Shown piece by piece: positions 16,763 through 24,868 of a stretch of 64,000 nt of DNA. A program made the translations under genes and the position numbers. The notes below the pieces were generated by a model. The model was not told where the DNA came from. It made no database searches and saw only the letters and a list, made by a program, of their open reading frames with translations. The first letter of the stretch is position 1. The number at the start of each line of letters is the position of its first letter. Origin of the DNA: Sulfuricurvum sp. (GTDB taxonomy: Bacteria; Campylobacterota; Campylobacteria; Campylobacterales; Sulfurimonadaceae); the NCBI GenBank assembly GCA_030694265.1, contig JAUXYP010000006.1, positions 62,001 to 126,000 on the forward strand, read 5' to 3'.

Positions 16763-17755
16763 ATGAACACAGAAGAATTAAAACAAAAAATTATTGATTT
16801 AAAAAAACGCCTTAGTGTTACGGTTGTAGCCCACTTTTACCAGCGTGACGAAGTGTTTGAGATGGGTGATATCACGGGTGATTCTCTGGAACTTGCGAAA
16901 CGCACTATGGCCGATGACAAGGACTTTATTGTATTTTGCGGTGTCGGTTTTATGGGGCAGAGCGTCAAAATTCTAAGCCCTGAGAAACGGGTGTTGATGC
17001 CAAAAGTGGCGTGTTGTGCAATGGCGCGGATGATTGACAGCCTTTATTTCGATGAGTCGATCGCTTATCTGGAAAAATACGGAATTAAGGCAGAAAATAT
17101 TTTGCCGATTACCTACATCAACTCCAATGCCGACGTAAAAGCCAAAGTGGGGAAAATGGGGGGGATGGTCTGTACCAGTTCCAATGCTAAAATTATCATC
17201 GAAAAAGCGCTTGCTGAGGGGAAAAAGATTCTCTTCGTTCCCGATCGCTGTCTGGGGCAAAATATTGCCAATATGATGGGACTAAAATCATGTGTCATCG
17301 GGGATGAAACGGATCCAAATGAAGCAGATATTATTTGTTATAACGGTTTTTGTGCGGTTCATCAGCTTTTCACGGTGGATGATATTGAGTTTTACCGTAA
17401 CAAATATCCCGGGATTTTGATCGCGGTGCATCCGGAATGTGACCCTGCTATCTGTGCCAAGGCTGATTTTGTCGGATCAACATCGCAGCTTATTAAATAC
17501 ATTACAGAGCTGCCAGAAGATCAAAAAGTGGCGGTTGGGACAGAATTTAATATGGTAAATCGGTTGAGAGCGAAAAATACCTATGTCCTCTCAAGTACCA
17601 AACCGGAATGTCCGACGATGAACGAAACAACGCTGGAAGATTTGTATTTGACCCTCAAATCCATCGAAGATGGCAACCCTATCAATGAGATTGAAGTAGA
17701 TGAAGAGACCCGATATTGGGCAAAAATTGCATTGGATAGGATGTTGGCGCTATGA
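16763..17755 (+). CDS. nadA: Quinolinate synthase
   Basis: A 330-residue [4Fe-4S] enzyme that condenses iminoaspartate with dihydroxyacetone phosphate to quinolinate, in de novo NAD synthesis. The NadA motifs are visible: VVAHFYQRDEV, DFIVFCGVGFMGQSVKIL, C84-C85 in KVACCAMA, VPDRCLGQNIA, GFCAVHQLF, HPECDP, and the last ligand region KPECPTMNET. The gene overlaps nadC by ATGA at 17752-17755. No nadB is visible in the window. Confidence 0.95.
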   Translation: MNTEELKQKIIDLKKRLSVTVVAHFYQRDEVFEMGDITGDSLELAKRTMADDKDFIVFCGVGFMGQSVKILSPEKRVLMPKVACCAMARMIDSLYFDESIAYLEKYGIKAENILPITYINSNADVKAKVGKMGGMVCTSSNAKIIIEKALAEGKKILFVPDRCLGQNIANMMGLKSCVIGDETDPNEADIICYNGFCAVHQLFTVDDIEFYRNKYPGILIAVHPECDPAICAKADFVGSTSQLIKYITELPEDQKVAVGTEFNMVNRLRAKNTYVLSSTKPECPTMNETTLEDLYLTLKSIEDGNPINEIEVDEETRYWAKIALDRMLAL

Positions 17756-18567
17756 TGGAGAAATTTATCCGTGACGTATTGGCTGAAGATGTAGGGCGCG
17801 GGGATCTGTATGCCAGAGTGAGTGCACCTATAAGCGCAAGCGCAAAAATTATTGCTAAAAGTGATGGTATCCTTGCTGGAGAAGCATATTTACACGTTTT
17901 AGCCACCCTTGAGAAGTTTGAGATTATGTGGCATATGCACGATGGTGAGAAGTTTGTAAAAGGGGATGTACTGCTAGAGCTTAGCGGAGATTCACATACC
18001 TTATTACGCATTGAGAGAACGTTGCTCAATATGCTGCTGCATGCAAGTTCCATTGCTACGTTAACCCGACAATACGTTGATGTAATCGCACCGTATGGAA
18101 CCAAGCTTTTGGATACCCGAAAAACCCGTCCGATGTTACGTAATTTTGAAAAGTACGCTACGCGTATAGGTGGTGCGACAAACCATCGAATGGGGCTGGA
18201 TGATGCTCTGATGCTCAAAGATACGCATCTCAAAACGATTAAAAATCTAGAGAAATTCATGGAAGAAGCCCGCGCCAAAATCCCTTTTACAGCTAAGATA
18301 GAAATTGAAGCTGAGACAATAGAGATGGCAAAACGGGCAATGGCTGCAGGGGCGGATATCGTTATGTGTGACAATATGAGCACGGAGGATTTACGTGAAG
18401 TCGTGGCGTATAAATGGGAACATTATTCCAGTATTTTATTGGAAGCTAGTGGCAATATCTCTCTTTTAACCATTGAAGAATACGCTAAAACAGGGGTAGA
18501 CGCCATTAGTACGGGATCTTTGATCCATCAAGCCAATTGGATTGATCTGTCCATGAAGATGGATTAG
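17752..18567 (+). CDS. nadC: Nicotinate-nucleotide pyrophosphorylase (carboxylating)
   Basis: The 271-residue enzyme converts quinolinate and PRPP to nicotinate mononucleotide, directly after NadA in the pathway. Typical segments are LAEDVGRGDLYAR, ERTLLNMLLHASSIATLTRQ, LDTRKTRPMLRNFEKYAT with the substrate-binding arginines, NHRMGLDDALMLKDTHL, and the C-terminal VDAISTGSLIHQA. A second in-frame ATG at 17755 could also serve as the start (one residue shorter). The flhB gene follows after 12 bases. Confidence 0.95.
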   Translation: MMEKFIRDVLAEDVGRGDLYARVSAPISASAKIIAKSDGILAGEAYLHVLATLEKFEIMWHMHDGEKFVKGDVLLELSGDSHTLLRIERTLLNMLLHASSIATLTRQYVDVIAPYGTKLLDTRKTRPMLRNFEKYATRIGGATNHRMGLDDALMLKDTHLKTIKNLEKFMEEARAKIPFTAKIEIEAETIEMAKRAMAAGADIVMCDNMSTEDLREVVAYKWEHYSSILLEASGNISLLTIEEYAKTGVDAISTGSLIHQANWIDLSMKMD

Positions 18568-18579
18568 GGCATTTTGTAA

Positions 18580-19641
18580 ATGGCAGACGATCAAGAAAAA
18601 ACAGAAGAACCCACCGCCAAAAAGCTCGAAGATGCTAGGGCGGAGGGAAATGTTCCTAAAAGTCAGGATATCTCGGGCGTTTTAATTTTAGTCGTTGCAA
18701 TTTTGGCACTGTGGATGATGTTTTCCTTTATTGCCGAGCGTCTTTTGAATCTGGTTCGCTACTATTTTTCTTTGATGAATCATCCCCTTGAACAAGCCAA
18801 TTTGATCGATATTGCTTTTGTGACTTTTAAAGAGTTTCTTATCATGGCATTGCCGATTACGATTATTATCGCAGTAGCAGGGATTGCGGGTACAGTGGCA
18901 CAAATCGGATTTAACTTTACGACCAAACCGCTTACTCCTAATTTTTCCAAACTCGACCCCATCGCCGGATTAAAAAATATGCTGAGCATGCAAAAAGTAT
19001 TGGAAGCACTCAAAATCACTTTTAAATCTTTTACCGCAATGGGAATAGGATTTATGTTTTTTTGGGCTTTTATCAAAGAGCTTCCAACCGTTGCCCTTTT
19101 TGGCTTGTGGGCGCAGATGGAATGGTTTGCCCATAAAGCGATTATAATAGCTGCCGTGATGCTGGTTATTTTGTTTATATTTGCGGTTTTAGATTTGGTT
19201 ATGACGCGTAAACACTATTTTGATAAGCTCAAAATGTCCATGCAGGAGATCAAAGATGAGTTTAAAAGCATGGAAGGGGATCCGCATATCAAAGCAAAAA
19301 TCCGCCAGATTCAGATGCAAGCAGCACGAAAGCGGATGATGTCAGCGGTTCCTACGGCAGATGTTATCATTACCAATCCAACGCACTATGCCGTTGCGAT
19401 CAAATACGATGAAACCAAACACAATGCCCCCGTAGTAGTGGCCAAAGGGGTTGACAACATTGCGATCCAGATCAAAAAAATTGCACGGGAAAACGGGGTT
19501 CACGTCGTTCAAAATCCTCCGCTTGCACGATCACTTTACAAAGAAGTTGAGATTGATCATCCGATCCCAGATATGTTGTTTGCTGCGGTTGCTGAGGTGT
19601 TGGCGTATGTGTATAAAATGGGTAAAAAGCGTAAGGGCTGA
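18580..19641 (+). CDS. flhB: Flagellar type III secretion protein FlhB
   Basis: A 353-residue export-gate protein. The N terminus EKTEEPTAKKLEDARAEGNV is the FlhB family signature, four hydrophobic spans occupy about residues 30-210, and the cytoplasmic domain carries the self-cleavage motif N266-P-T-H269. FlhB controls substrate switching of the flagellar export apparatus. It is isolated from the main flagellar block at 50058-55183 and sits between nadC and a signalling operon, five bases before the Cache protein gene. Confidence 0.95.
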   Translation: MADDQEKTEEPTAKKLEDARAEGNVPKSQDISGVLILVVAILALWMMFSFIAERLLNLVRYYFSLMNHPLEQANLIDIAFVTFKEFLIMALPITIIIAVAGIAGTVAQIGFNFTTKPLTPNFSKLDPIAGLKNMLSMQKVLEALKITFKSFTAMGIGFMFFWAFIKELPTVALFGLWAQMEWFAHKAIIIAAVMLVILFIFAVLDLVMTRKHYFDKLKMSMQEIKDEFKSMEGDPHIKAKIRQIQMQAARKRMMSAVPTADVIITNPTHYAVAIKYDETKHNAPVVVAKGVDNIAIQIKKIARENGVHVVQNPPLARSLYKEVEIDHPIPDMLFAAVAEVLAYVYKMGKKRKG

Positions 19642-19646
19642 TTAGG

Positions 19647-20774
19647 ATGCAACGAATAGTAGATTTTTTGGGGAATAAAAAAACAGTTACGGCAGTTTTT
19701 ATATTCATTTTGATTTTTTTAGGAGTTATTTTTTGGTCTTTAAGACAGCAAGTAACCTCACAGACCCTTGAGCGCTTGAGTGATCAGCTTGCCCTTGCCC
19801 TTGATAATCAGCTTGATAAAGAACGTGAAGCTTCATTACGTTTTGCTCTGATTTTGGGAAAAAATACGGCACTTGGAGGAGCGCTTGAAAATGATGATGA
19901 AGATTTAGGCTTTAAGATTCTTTCAGAAGTGATGGAATCAATTAAAATACATACCAATGTTTTAATTCGTTCGCAGGTAATTACTTCTGATTATATTATT
20001 TTTACGCGAAGCTGGGACAGGTCCTATGCCGGAATGCCGCTTGAGTATTTTCGTCCTGACCTACTTTATTTTCAAAACCATCGCACGCCGCGATCCGCGA
20101 TCGAAGTAGGACGTAAATTAGGGATTAAAGCGACGGTACCGATTTATAATAAAGGCAATATGCTTGGTTTTGTAGAGGTACTTTCGTTTTTTGAGCCGAC
20201 GAAAGAGTATTTTGATCGTTTGGGGATTGATCTTTACATTTTAATGGAGAAACGATTTTATAATACGGCAGTTTTTATGCAAGAAAATCCTACAATCAGC
20301 AATAAATACATTTTAGCAAATTCAAAATATACACAAAACGACATCAGAATGTTAAATGGCATCGACTACCAAGCACTAAAAGATGCTCATGTATTGTTAC
20401 ATAAAGGAAAATATTTCTTTTATCAACCGATGAAAAATGGAGAAGGAGAGATAATTGGTGCGTTTATTTTTTCATTGACGGAGAAACAAATTAGTAATTA
20501 TTCGCATTCAGAGCAAGAAGACATCTCTTTTTTAATTCCGTTAAGCCGTGATCAGCTTTATGATACGATGGCCAAAGAATCATTGGGAAATGCTGTTTTT
20601 CAGACGATGTACGATAAAGAACTGCTGTATATGAAAGATGTTGTGGCTCCTGAAGACCGAGAACTTTATTTAGAGGAAGCCCATGAACGGTTAAATGCGT
20701 ATTCTAAAGAAGAGTTGATCGGTATCATGCTCAATTACAAAGTGTCTAAAAAAGTAGAAGGGGAGATTCAATGA
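19647..20774 (+). CDS. Membrane-anchored periplasmic double-Cache sensor protein without output domain
   Basis: The 375-residue protein has one membrane span at about residues 14-32 and then a long region that reads like a double Cache ligand-binding domain (dCache_3-type): a long helix after the membrane, SLRFALILGKNTALGGALE, the first pocket with TNVLIRSQVITSDYIIFTRS, and ATVPIYNKGNMLGFVEVLSF. No second convincing span, HAMP, kinase, GGDEF or methyl-accepting domain follows, so almost the whole protein should be periplasmic. It overlaps the response-regulator gene by four bases. It may be the ligand-binding third component of the kinase system encoded next to it. The family call is by pattern, not by search. 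Confidence 0.7.
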   Translation: MQRIVDFLGNKKTVTAVFIFILIFLGVIFWSLRQQVTSQTLERLSDQLALALDNQLDKEREASLRFALILGKNTALGGALENDDEDLGFKILSEVMESIKIHTNVLIRSQVITSDYIIFTRSWDRSYAGMPLEYFRPDLLYFQNHRTPRSAIEVGRKLGIKATVPIYNKGNMLGFVEVLSFFEPTKEYFDRLGIDLYILMEKRFYNTAVFMQENPTISNKYILANSKYTQNDIRMLNGIDYQALKDAHVLLHKGKYFFYQPMKNGEGEIIGAFIFSLTEKQISNYSHSEQEDISFLIPLSRDQLYDTMAKESLGNAVFQTMYDKELLYMKDVVAPEDRELYLEEAHERLNAYSKEELIGIMLNYKVSKKVEGEIQ

Positions 20775-21424
20775 AGGTTTTGCTTTTAGAAGATGAATAC
20801 ATGCTGAGGGTGAGTATTACTGAATTTTTAGAAGATATCGGATTTGAGGTTATGGGTTTTTCAAATGGTGATCAGGCATTTGATGCGATGTATGAAACAC
20901 AATTTGATCTTTACTTGCTGGATGTCAATGTTCCTGGTATGAACGGTTTTGATCTGTTACGCACATTGCGAAAAGAGGGAAATAAAATACCGGCTATTTT
21001 TCTGACGTCAATGGTCAATGTGGATAATTTGCAAGAGGGGTATAAGTCGGGGTGCTGTGACTATATTCGCAAGCCCTTTGATCTGACCGAATTACAACTT
21101 CGGATTATGCATGCATTGAAAGATTATTATCATAACGGTGACAATTTACTTGATTTTGGAGAGGGACTTGTGTATGACACCGAAAAATTTATTCTCAGCC
21201 ATAGCGGAAATGATATTACTTTGAGTAAAACAGAAAAAGAGATACTCGGAGTATTACTCAAGCATCAAAATCAGATTGTATCGGTTTCGATGTTTCAAGA
21301 TGAAATATGGGGTGAATACGTTGATCCGGCAAATATCCGTGTTCAGATTAATAATCTTCGTAAAAAACTTCCGATAGAAATTATCCAAAATCGGCGGGGT
21401 TTAGGATACATTATTGAACGATAA
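20771..21424 (+). CDS. OmpR-family response regulator, candidate sox regulator
   Basis: The 217-residue protein has a receiver with D8, phospho-acceptor D51 (LLDVNVPGMNG), T79 and K101 (YIRKPFD), all intact. The C-terminal winged helix (KTEKEILGVLLKHQNQIVSV, then ANIRVQINNLRKKL and NRRGLGYIIER) is of OmpR/PhoB type. Such regulators bind tandem direct repeats with an 11-bp period, and one occurs in the soxX promoter 1.2 kb downstream (22600-22621). The gene overlaps the kinase gene by 11 bases. Control of sox is inference from position and the operator. Confidence 0.9.
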   Translation: MKVLLLEDEYMLRVSITEFLEDIGFEVMGFSNGDQAFDAMYETQFDLYLLDVNVPGMNGFDLLRTLRKEGNKIPAIFLTSMVNVDNLQEGYKSGCCDYIRKPFDLTELQLRIMHALKDYYHNGDNLLDFGEGLVYDTEKFILSHSGNDITLSKTEKEILGVLLKHQNQIVSVSMFQDEIWGEYVDPANIRVQINNLRKKLPIEIIQNRRGLGYIIER

Positions 21425-22580
21425 CCGCTACGCACTAAAAAATGCTTTTGTATATACAATGCTCGTTGCCGTACTTTTATTGGTGCCGACATATGTATAT
21501 GTTACGTACATGAAGCATGTTAAAGAAATTGAGTATCAATTTAAGCTCAAAGGGCAGTCTCATCTGATTCTCAGTGCGATGGAAGATTTTGATCAAATGG
21601 AAAATAAATCGTTTGACTATCCTCGCTTTCAATCTTTTCAGTCGGGATTGTATGACGAACACTTTTCTCCTATTTTTACCTTAATAAAGGAACCTTTAAA
21701 CGTACAAAAAGCTGGATACCATGTTCAAGACAATTATGCCTATTTGGTTATTTCCTTACCCGAACGACGATATTTTGACGCTGAATATCTCATTGTTGGA
21801 GGAAAAATATCTTATGTGAGTGTCTATCAGGACGTTGTGATTATTTTATTGATTGTTTCGATTCTGATTTTCATTTTATCCCTCTTTTTTCTTGACCGCT
21901 TTGCACTGCGCTTTTTGCGTGTAAATCAACGGCTTGATCGGTTTATAAAAGATTCGATGCATGAGATTAATACTCCCCTTTCAATTATCAATGTCAACAT
22001 TGATCTTTATAATCGGAGTAATTCGACGAATAAATATCTCCAAAGAATCAAAGCCGCAACTAAAACATTGGCAACGATATACAATGATATGGATTATCTT
22101 ATTAAGAATGAGCGAGTCGCCTTTGATTATGAATTGATAAATCTGAGCAATTATTTACGAGAGCGGATTGATTATTTTCAGGAAGTCGCTGCGCTTCGAA
22201 ACATTACAATTGAGTCTTACATTACAGATGGAATCATTCTCTTCTTTAACCCTACACAATTACAGCGAATTATTGATAATAATATTTCCAACGCGATTAA
22301 ATATTCGTATGAAGAAGGAAAGATTGAAATTTTACTTGAAGCAAATAATGATCAATGCACAATGGTTTTTAAAGACAACGGAGTCGGTATAAAAGACAGT
22401 AAGCAAATTTTTGATCGTTATTATCGAGAAAACAGAGAAAAAGGCGGTTTCGGTATTGGACTTAACATTGTTAAATCCATTATTGATAATGCTAATATCG
22501 ATTTGAAAATCGATTCACAAGAGGGTAAAGGGAGCACGTTTTGCTACCGATTTTTACCTCCTATTTTTCATAAAAGATAA
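21414..22580 (+). CDS. Sensor histidine kinase upstream of the sox genes
   Basis: A 388-residue kinase beginning at TTG 21414, chosen because AGGA lies seven bases upstream; the next in-frame ATG is at 21459 and would cut into the first membrane span. Spans lie at about 12-30 and 140-160 with a periplasmic domain between them. The phospho-acceptor is H183 (SMHEINTPLSII), the N box reads IDNNISNAIKYSYEEG, and the ATP lid has FKDNGVGIKDS and GGFGIGLNIVKS. It is the last gene before the sox promoter and is the cognate kinase of the overlapping regulator. Confidence 0.9.
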   Translation: MNDNRYALKNAFVYTMLVAVLLLVPTYVYVTYMKHVKEIEYQFKLKGQSHLILSAMEDFDQMENKSFDYPRFQSFQSGLYDEHFSPIFTLIKEPLNVQKAGYHVQDNYAYLVISLPERRYFDAEYLIVGGKISYVSVYQDVVIILLIVSILIFILSLFFLDRFALRFLRVNQRLDRFIKDSMHEINTPLSIINVNIDLYNRSNSTNKYLQRIKAATKTLATIYNDMDYLIKNERVAFDYELINLSNYLRERIDYFQEVAALRNITIESYITDGIILFFNPTQLQRIIDNNISNAIKYSYEEGKIEILLEANNDQCTMVFKDNGVGIKDSKQIFDRYYRENREKGGFGIGLNIVKSIIDNANIDLKIDSQEGKGSTFCYRFLPPIFHKR

Positions 22581-22599
22581 TAAATTATTATTCCTGAAT

Positions 22600-22621
22600 A
22601 ATTTTACATAAATTTTACACA
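22600..22621 (+). promoter_or_regulatory. Tandem 11-bp direct repeat, probable response-regulator operator of sox
   Basis: AATTTTACATA (22600-22610) is followed directly by AATTTTACACA (22611-22621): ten of eleven bases match with an 11-bp period, the spacing used by OmpR/PhoB-type dimers. It covers the -35 position relative to the -10 at 22629-22634, as an activator site would. Confidence 0.6.
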
Positions 22622-22628
22622 ACTCATG

Positions 22629-22634
22629 TACAAT
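22629..22634 (+). promoter_or_regulatory. -10 element of the sox promoter
   Basis: TACAAT eight bases after the tandem repeat. The predicted start near 22641 gives a leader of about 23 nt carrying AAGGAGAG (22653-22660) four bases before the soxX ATG. There is no -35 match, consistent with dependence on an activator. Confidence 0.55.
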
Positions 22635-22663
22635 CTTCTCGATCAATAAATCAAGGAGAGCGA

Positions 22664-23182
22664 ATGCGAAAAATGATAATGCTTGGGATCGCCACCTTTT
22701 TAGGTGCAGCCGATCTTTCGAGAGCAGTTGAGATTCCAGATGCAACGGCAATTCTGCTAAAAGACGCCCTTCCGGCACCAAAGCTGTATACAATGCCAAA
22801 AGGGTGTATTGTCGATGATACTGCAGCGATCGCGCGTGGGAATTACATTTTCCATAACTTAAACGGAAAAGATGCAAAAGAGAATCCGCCTGAGGGGCTA
22901 ACACGACTTCTTCCAAACGGAAAAGAGAAGCAAATGGGTAACTGTGTCGCTTGTCATAATATAGAAGGGGCAAAAGGATATGGCAATATCGGGCCTGACT
23001 TAACCAACTATAAAGCGCTTTATATGGATAGTGGCGTTAGAAACGGACAGTTCTTGTATCAACAAATTGCTGATCCACGTATGGATAATCCAAACACACA
23101 TATGACCGTTAATTTGGCAAATGGGCTCTTTTCTGAGCGTGAAGTATGCGATTTGATGTCGTATATCGTTTCTAAAAAATAA
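22664..23182 (+). CDS. soxX: SoxX, small cytochrome c subunit of the SoxAX thiosulfate enzyme
   Basis: A 172-residue periplasmic cytochrome. After a signal peptide (about 1-21) the single haem motif is C94-V-A-C-H98, followed by GPDLTNYKA and a candidate methionine ligand in NTHMTVN. With SoxA it forms the enzyme that oxidatively couples thiosulfate to the carrier SoxYZ. It is the first gene of the soxXYZAB run, has a strong ribosome site, and is preceded by the operator and -10 described separately. Confidence 0.92.
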   Translation: MRKMIMLGIATFLGAADLSRAVEIPDATAILLKDALPAPKLYTMPKGCIVDDTAAIARGNYIFHNLNGKDAKENPPEGLTRLLPNGKEKQMGNCVACHNIEGAKGYGNIGPDLTNYKALYMDSGVRNGQFLYQQIADPRMDNPNTHMTVNLANGLFSEREVCDLMSYIVSKK

Positions 23183-23203
23183 TTTAAGTATAAGGGAGAA
23201 AAA

Positions 23204-23677
23204 ATGGAACGTAGATCATTTTTAAAAGGATTTGGAGCGGTAAGTGCGTGTGCTGCATTGGTTCCTAGTATTGTAAGTGCGGCAGATGAGGCTAAAAAAG
23301 TTTCTGGCCCCAATGAGATGAGCGTTGAATCGGCACTTGCTGCTATTACAGGTGGGAAGTCGGTAACGCCTTCTTCAAAAGTGTCTCTTTCTGCACCTGA
23401 AATTGCAGAAAACGGAGCCGTTGTACCGGTTAAAGTAAGTGTGGAAAGTCCAATGAGTGCAAATGATTATGTTAAAGCAATCCATATATTTGCAACCAAA
23501 AATAATAATGTACGATGTGCTAACGTCTATTTGACACCTGCTAATGGGGAAGCAACTTTTGCAACTCGTATCAAGCTGGGAACAACTCAGGATGTATTGG
23601 CAGTTGCCGAGATGAGTAACGGAACTTTTTTAAGTGCAAAGCAAAATGTAAAAGTAACCATCGGCGGATGCGGTTGA
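23204..23677 (+). CDS. soxY: SoxY, sulfur-carrier subunit of SoxYZ
   Basis: The 157-residue protein starts with a twin-arginine signal (MERRSFLKGFGAV) so it is exported folded, presumably with SoxZ. The C terminus ends VTIGGCG, placing the substrate-carrying cysteine at C156 on the swinging arm. Many SoxY proteins end in GGCGG; here the last glycine is absent. Intermediates of thiosulfate oxidation are carried on this cysteine. A purine-rich, AT-rich gap of 44 bases separates it from soxZ. Confidence 0.93.
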   Translation: MERRSFLKGFGAVSACAALVPSIVSAADEAKKVSGPNEMSVESALAAITGGKSVTPSSKVSLSAPEIAENGAVVPVKVSVESPMSANDYVKAIHIFATKNNNVRCANVYLTPANGEATFATRIKLGTTQDVLAVAEMSNGTFLSAKQNVKVTIGGCG

Positions 23678-23721
23678 TTTCGTATTGAATAAAAAAAAGA
23701 AAAATAAATAAGGATTTAAAG

Positions 23722-24048
23722 ATGAAGACACTGATCAAAGTTAAACCAAAAGATTATAAAGTCGGCGATACCGTTAAAATAGATTTCATGGCAATGCATC
23801 CTATGGAATCGGGAATGCGTAAGGATAAAGATACAGGTAAAATCGTACCAGCTCATTACATCAATGAAGTCAATTTTTTGTTCAACGACAAAGTGTTGAC
23901 TAAAATGGTAACATGGGAATCACTTTCAGTTAACCCTGTATTATCGATCAGCATGAAAGTGTCAGCTGCCGGAACACTAAAGGTCCTTGCAAAAGACAAC
24001 AAAGGCGAGAGCGTAGAAACAAGCGCAGCCATTACTCCAAAAGGATAA
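23722..24048 (+). CDS. soxZ: SoxZ, partner subunit of SoxYZ
   Basis: A 108-residue immunoglobulin-like beta protein without a signal peptide, as usual for SoxZ, which is exported bound to SoxY. Typical segments are IKVKPKDYKVGDTVKIDF, MHPMESGMRKDKDTGKI and PAHYINEVNFLFNDK. It shields and positions the SoxY carrier arm. The soxA gene begins three bases after its stop. Confidence 0.95.
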   Translation: MKTLIKVKPKDYKVGDTVKIDFMAMHPMESGMRKDKDTGKIVPAHYINEVNFLFNDKVLTKMVTWESLSVNPVLSISMKVSAAGTLKVLAKDNKGESVETSAAITPKG

Positions 24049-24051
24049 ATA

Positions 24052-24858
24052 ATGCGTAAACTTTCTATTTGTGCAGCGTTATTCTCGCTTGCTTTATGCG
24101 GTGTCTTAAATGCCGAAGAAGCAATGAGTATGAATGCTGCGGATAAAGCAATGTATGCCGAAATGTCGGAAAACAATCCTGCTGCTATGGATGTAGCAGA
24201 GGGTGAAGAGTTGTTTAATTCTCTCATCGGTCAAGAAGCCTATGCTAAGGTGCTTGGGGTTAGCGTAAAAGAATTGCCAGAAATGATTGCCGGGTTTCCT
24301 CGTATGTTGACAGCAACACCTAAATATGATTTTACTTTTCCAAAGACAATGCGTAAAGTCGTGACGTTATCCCAATCACTGCAAATGGCATTGGCGAGTC
24401 GTGATAAAAAGGTTTTTAAGCTTAAAGACAAAGAAATGAATAAAATGACAGCGTATGTCAAATCGCTGGCAAATGATCTCAAGACGAACATTGATGTCAA
24501 AGCAAACAAGCAAATGGAAGAGATGGTCGTACTTGGACAGAAGATATTTGAAGAACGTCGCGGCGGACGCGGTCTTTCATGTAACAGCTGTCACAGTGCT
24601 GACATCGTAGGGTCTCGCTTGCGTATGCAGGAACTTCCTGATTTGGGCTCCAAAGCAACAGCATCTGCATCAACATGGCATGCTTACCGTATGACGCAAA
24701 GCGCGATGGTCTCATTTGACAAACGTATGCAGCAGTGTATGAAAAATGCGCTATTGGCTGAGTTGCCATTGGGTTCAAAAGAGATGGTTGCCCTTGAAGT
24801 ATACGTTACGAACCTTGGAAAAGGCAACACAATCCAGATCCCTGGTCTGAAGCGTTAA
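24052..24858 (+). CDS. soxA: SoxA, catalytic cytochrome subunit of SoxAX
   Basis: The 268-residue periplasmic protein has a signal peptide (about 1-21). Only one haem motif is present, C177-N-S-C-H181, and the conserved cysteine that ligates the active-site haem and becomes modified lies at C229 (RMQQCMKNA). Some SoxA proteins carry an additional N-terminal haem; this one does not, so it is the single-haem type. SoxAX links thiosulfate to SoxYZ. It sits between soxZ and soxB with gaps of 3 and 10 bases. Confidence 0.93.
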   Translation: MRKLSICAALFSLALCGVLNAEEAMSMNAADKAMYAEMSENNPAAMDVAEGEELFNSLIGQEAYAKVLGVSVKELPEMIAGFPRMLTATPKYDFTFPKTMRKVVTLSQSLQMALASRDKKVFKLKDKEMNKMTAYVKSLANDLKTNIDVKANKQMEEMVVLGQKIFEERRGGRGLSCNSCHSADIVGSRLRMQELPDLGSKATASASTWHAYRMTQSAMVSFDKRMQQCMKNALLAELPLGSKEMVALEVYVTNLGKGNTIQIPGLKR

Positions 24859-24868
24859 GGAAAAGACA

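Noticed and set aside
17682..18383. Minus-strand frame of 233 codons opposite nadC
   Set aside because: It lies wholly over a clear nadC gene, has serine/isoleucine-rich composition typical of a shadow frame, and no recognisable domain.
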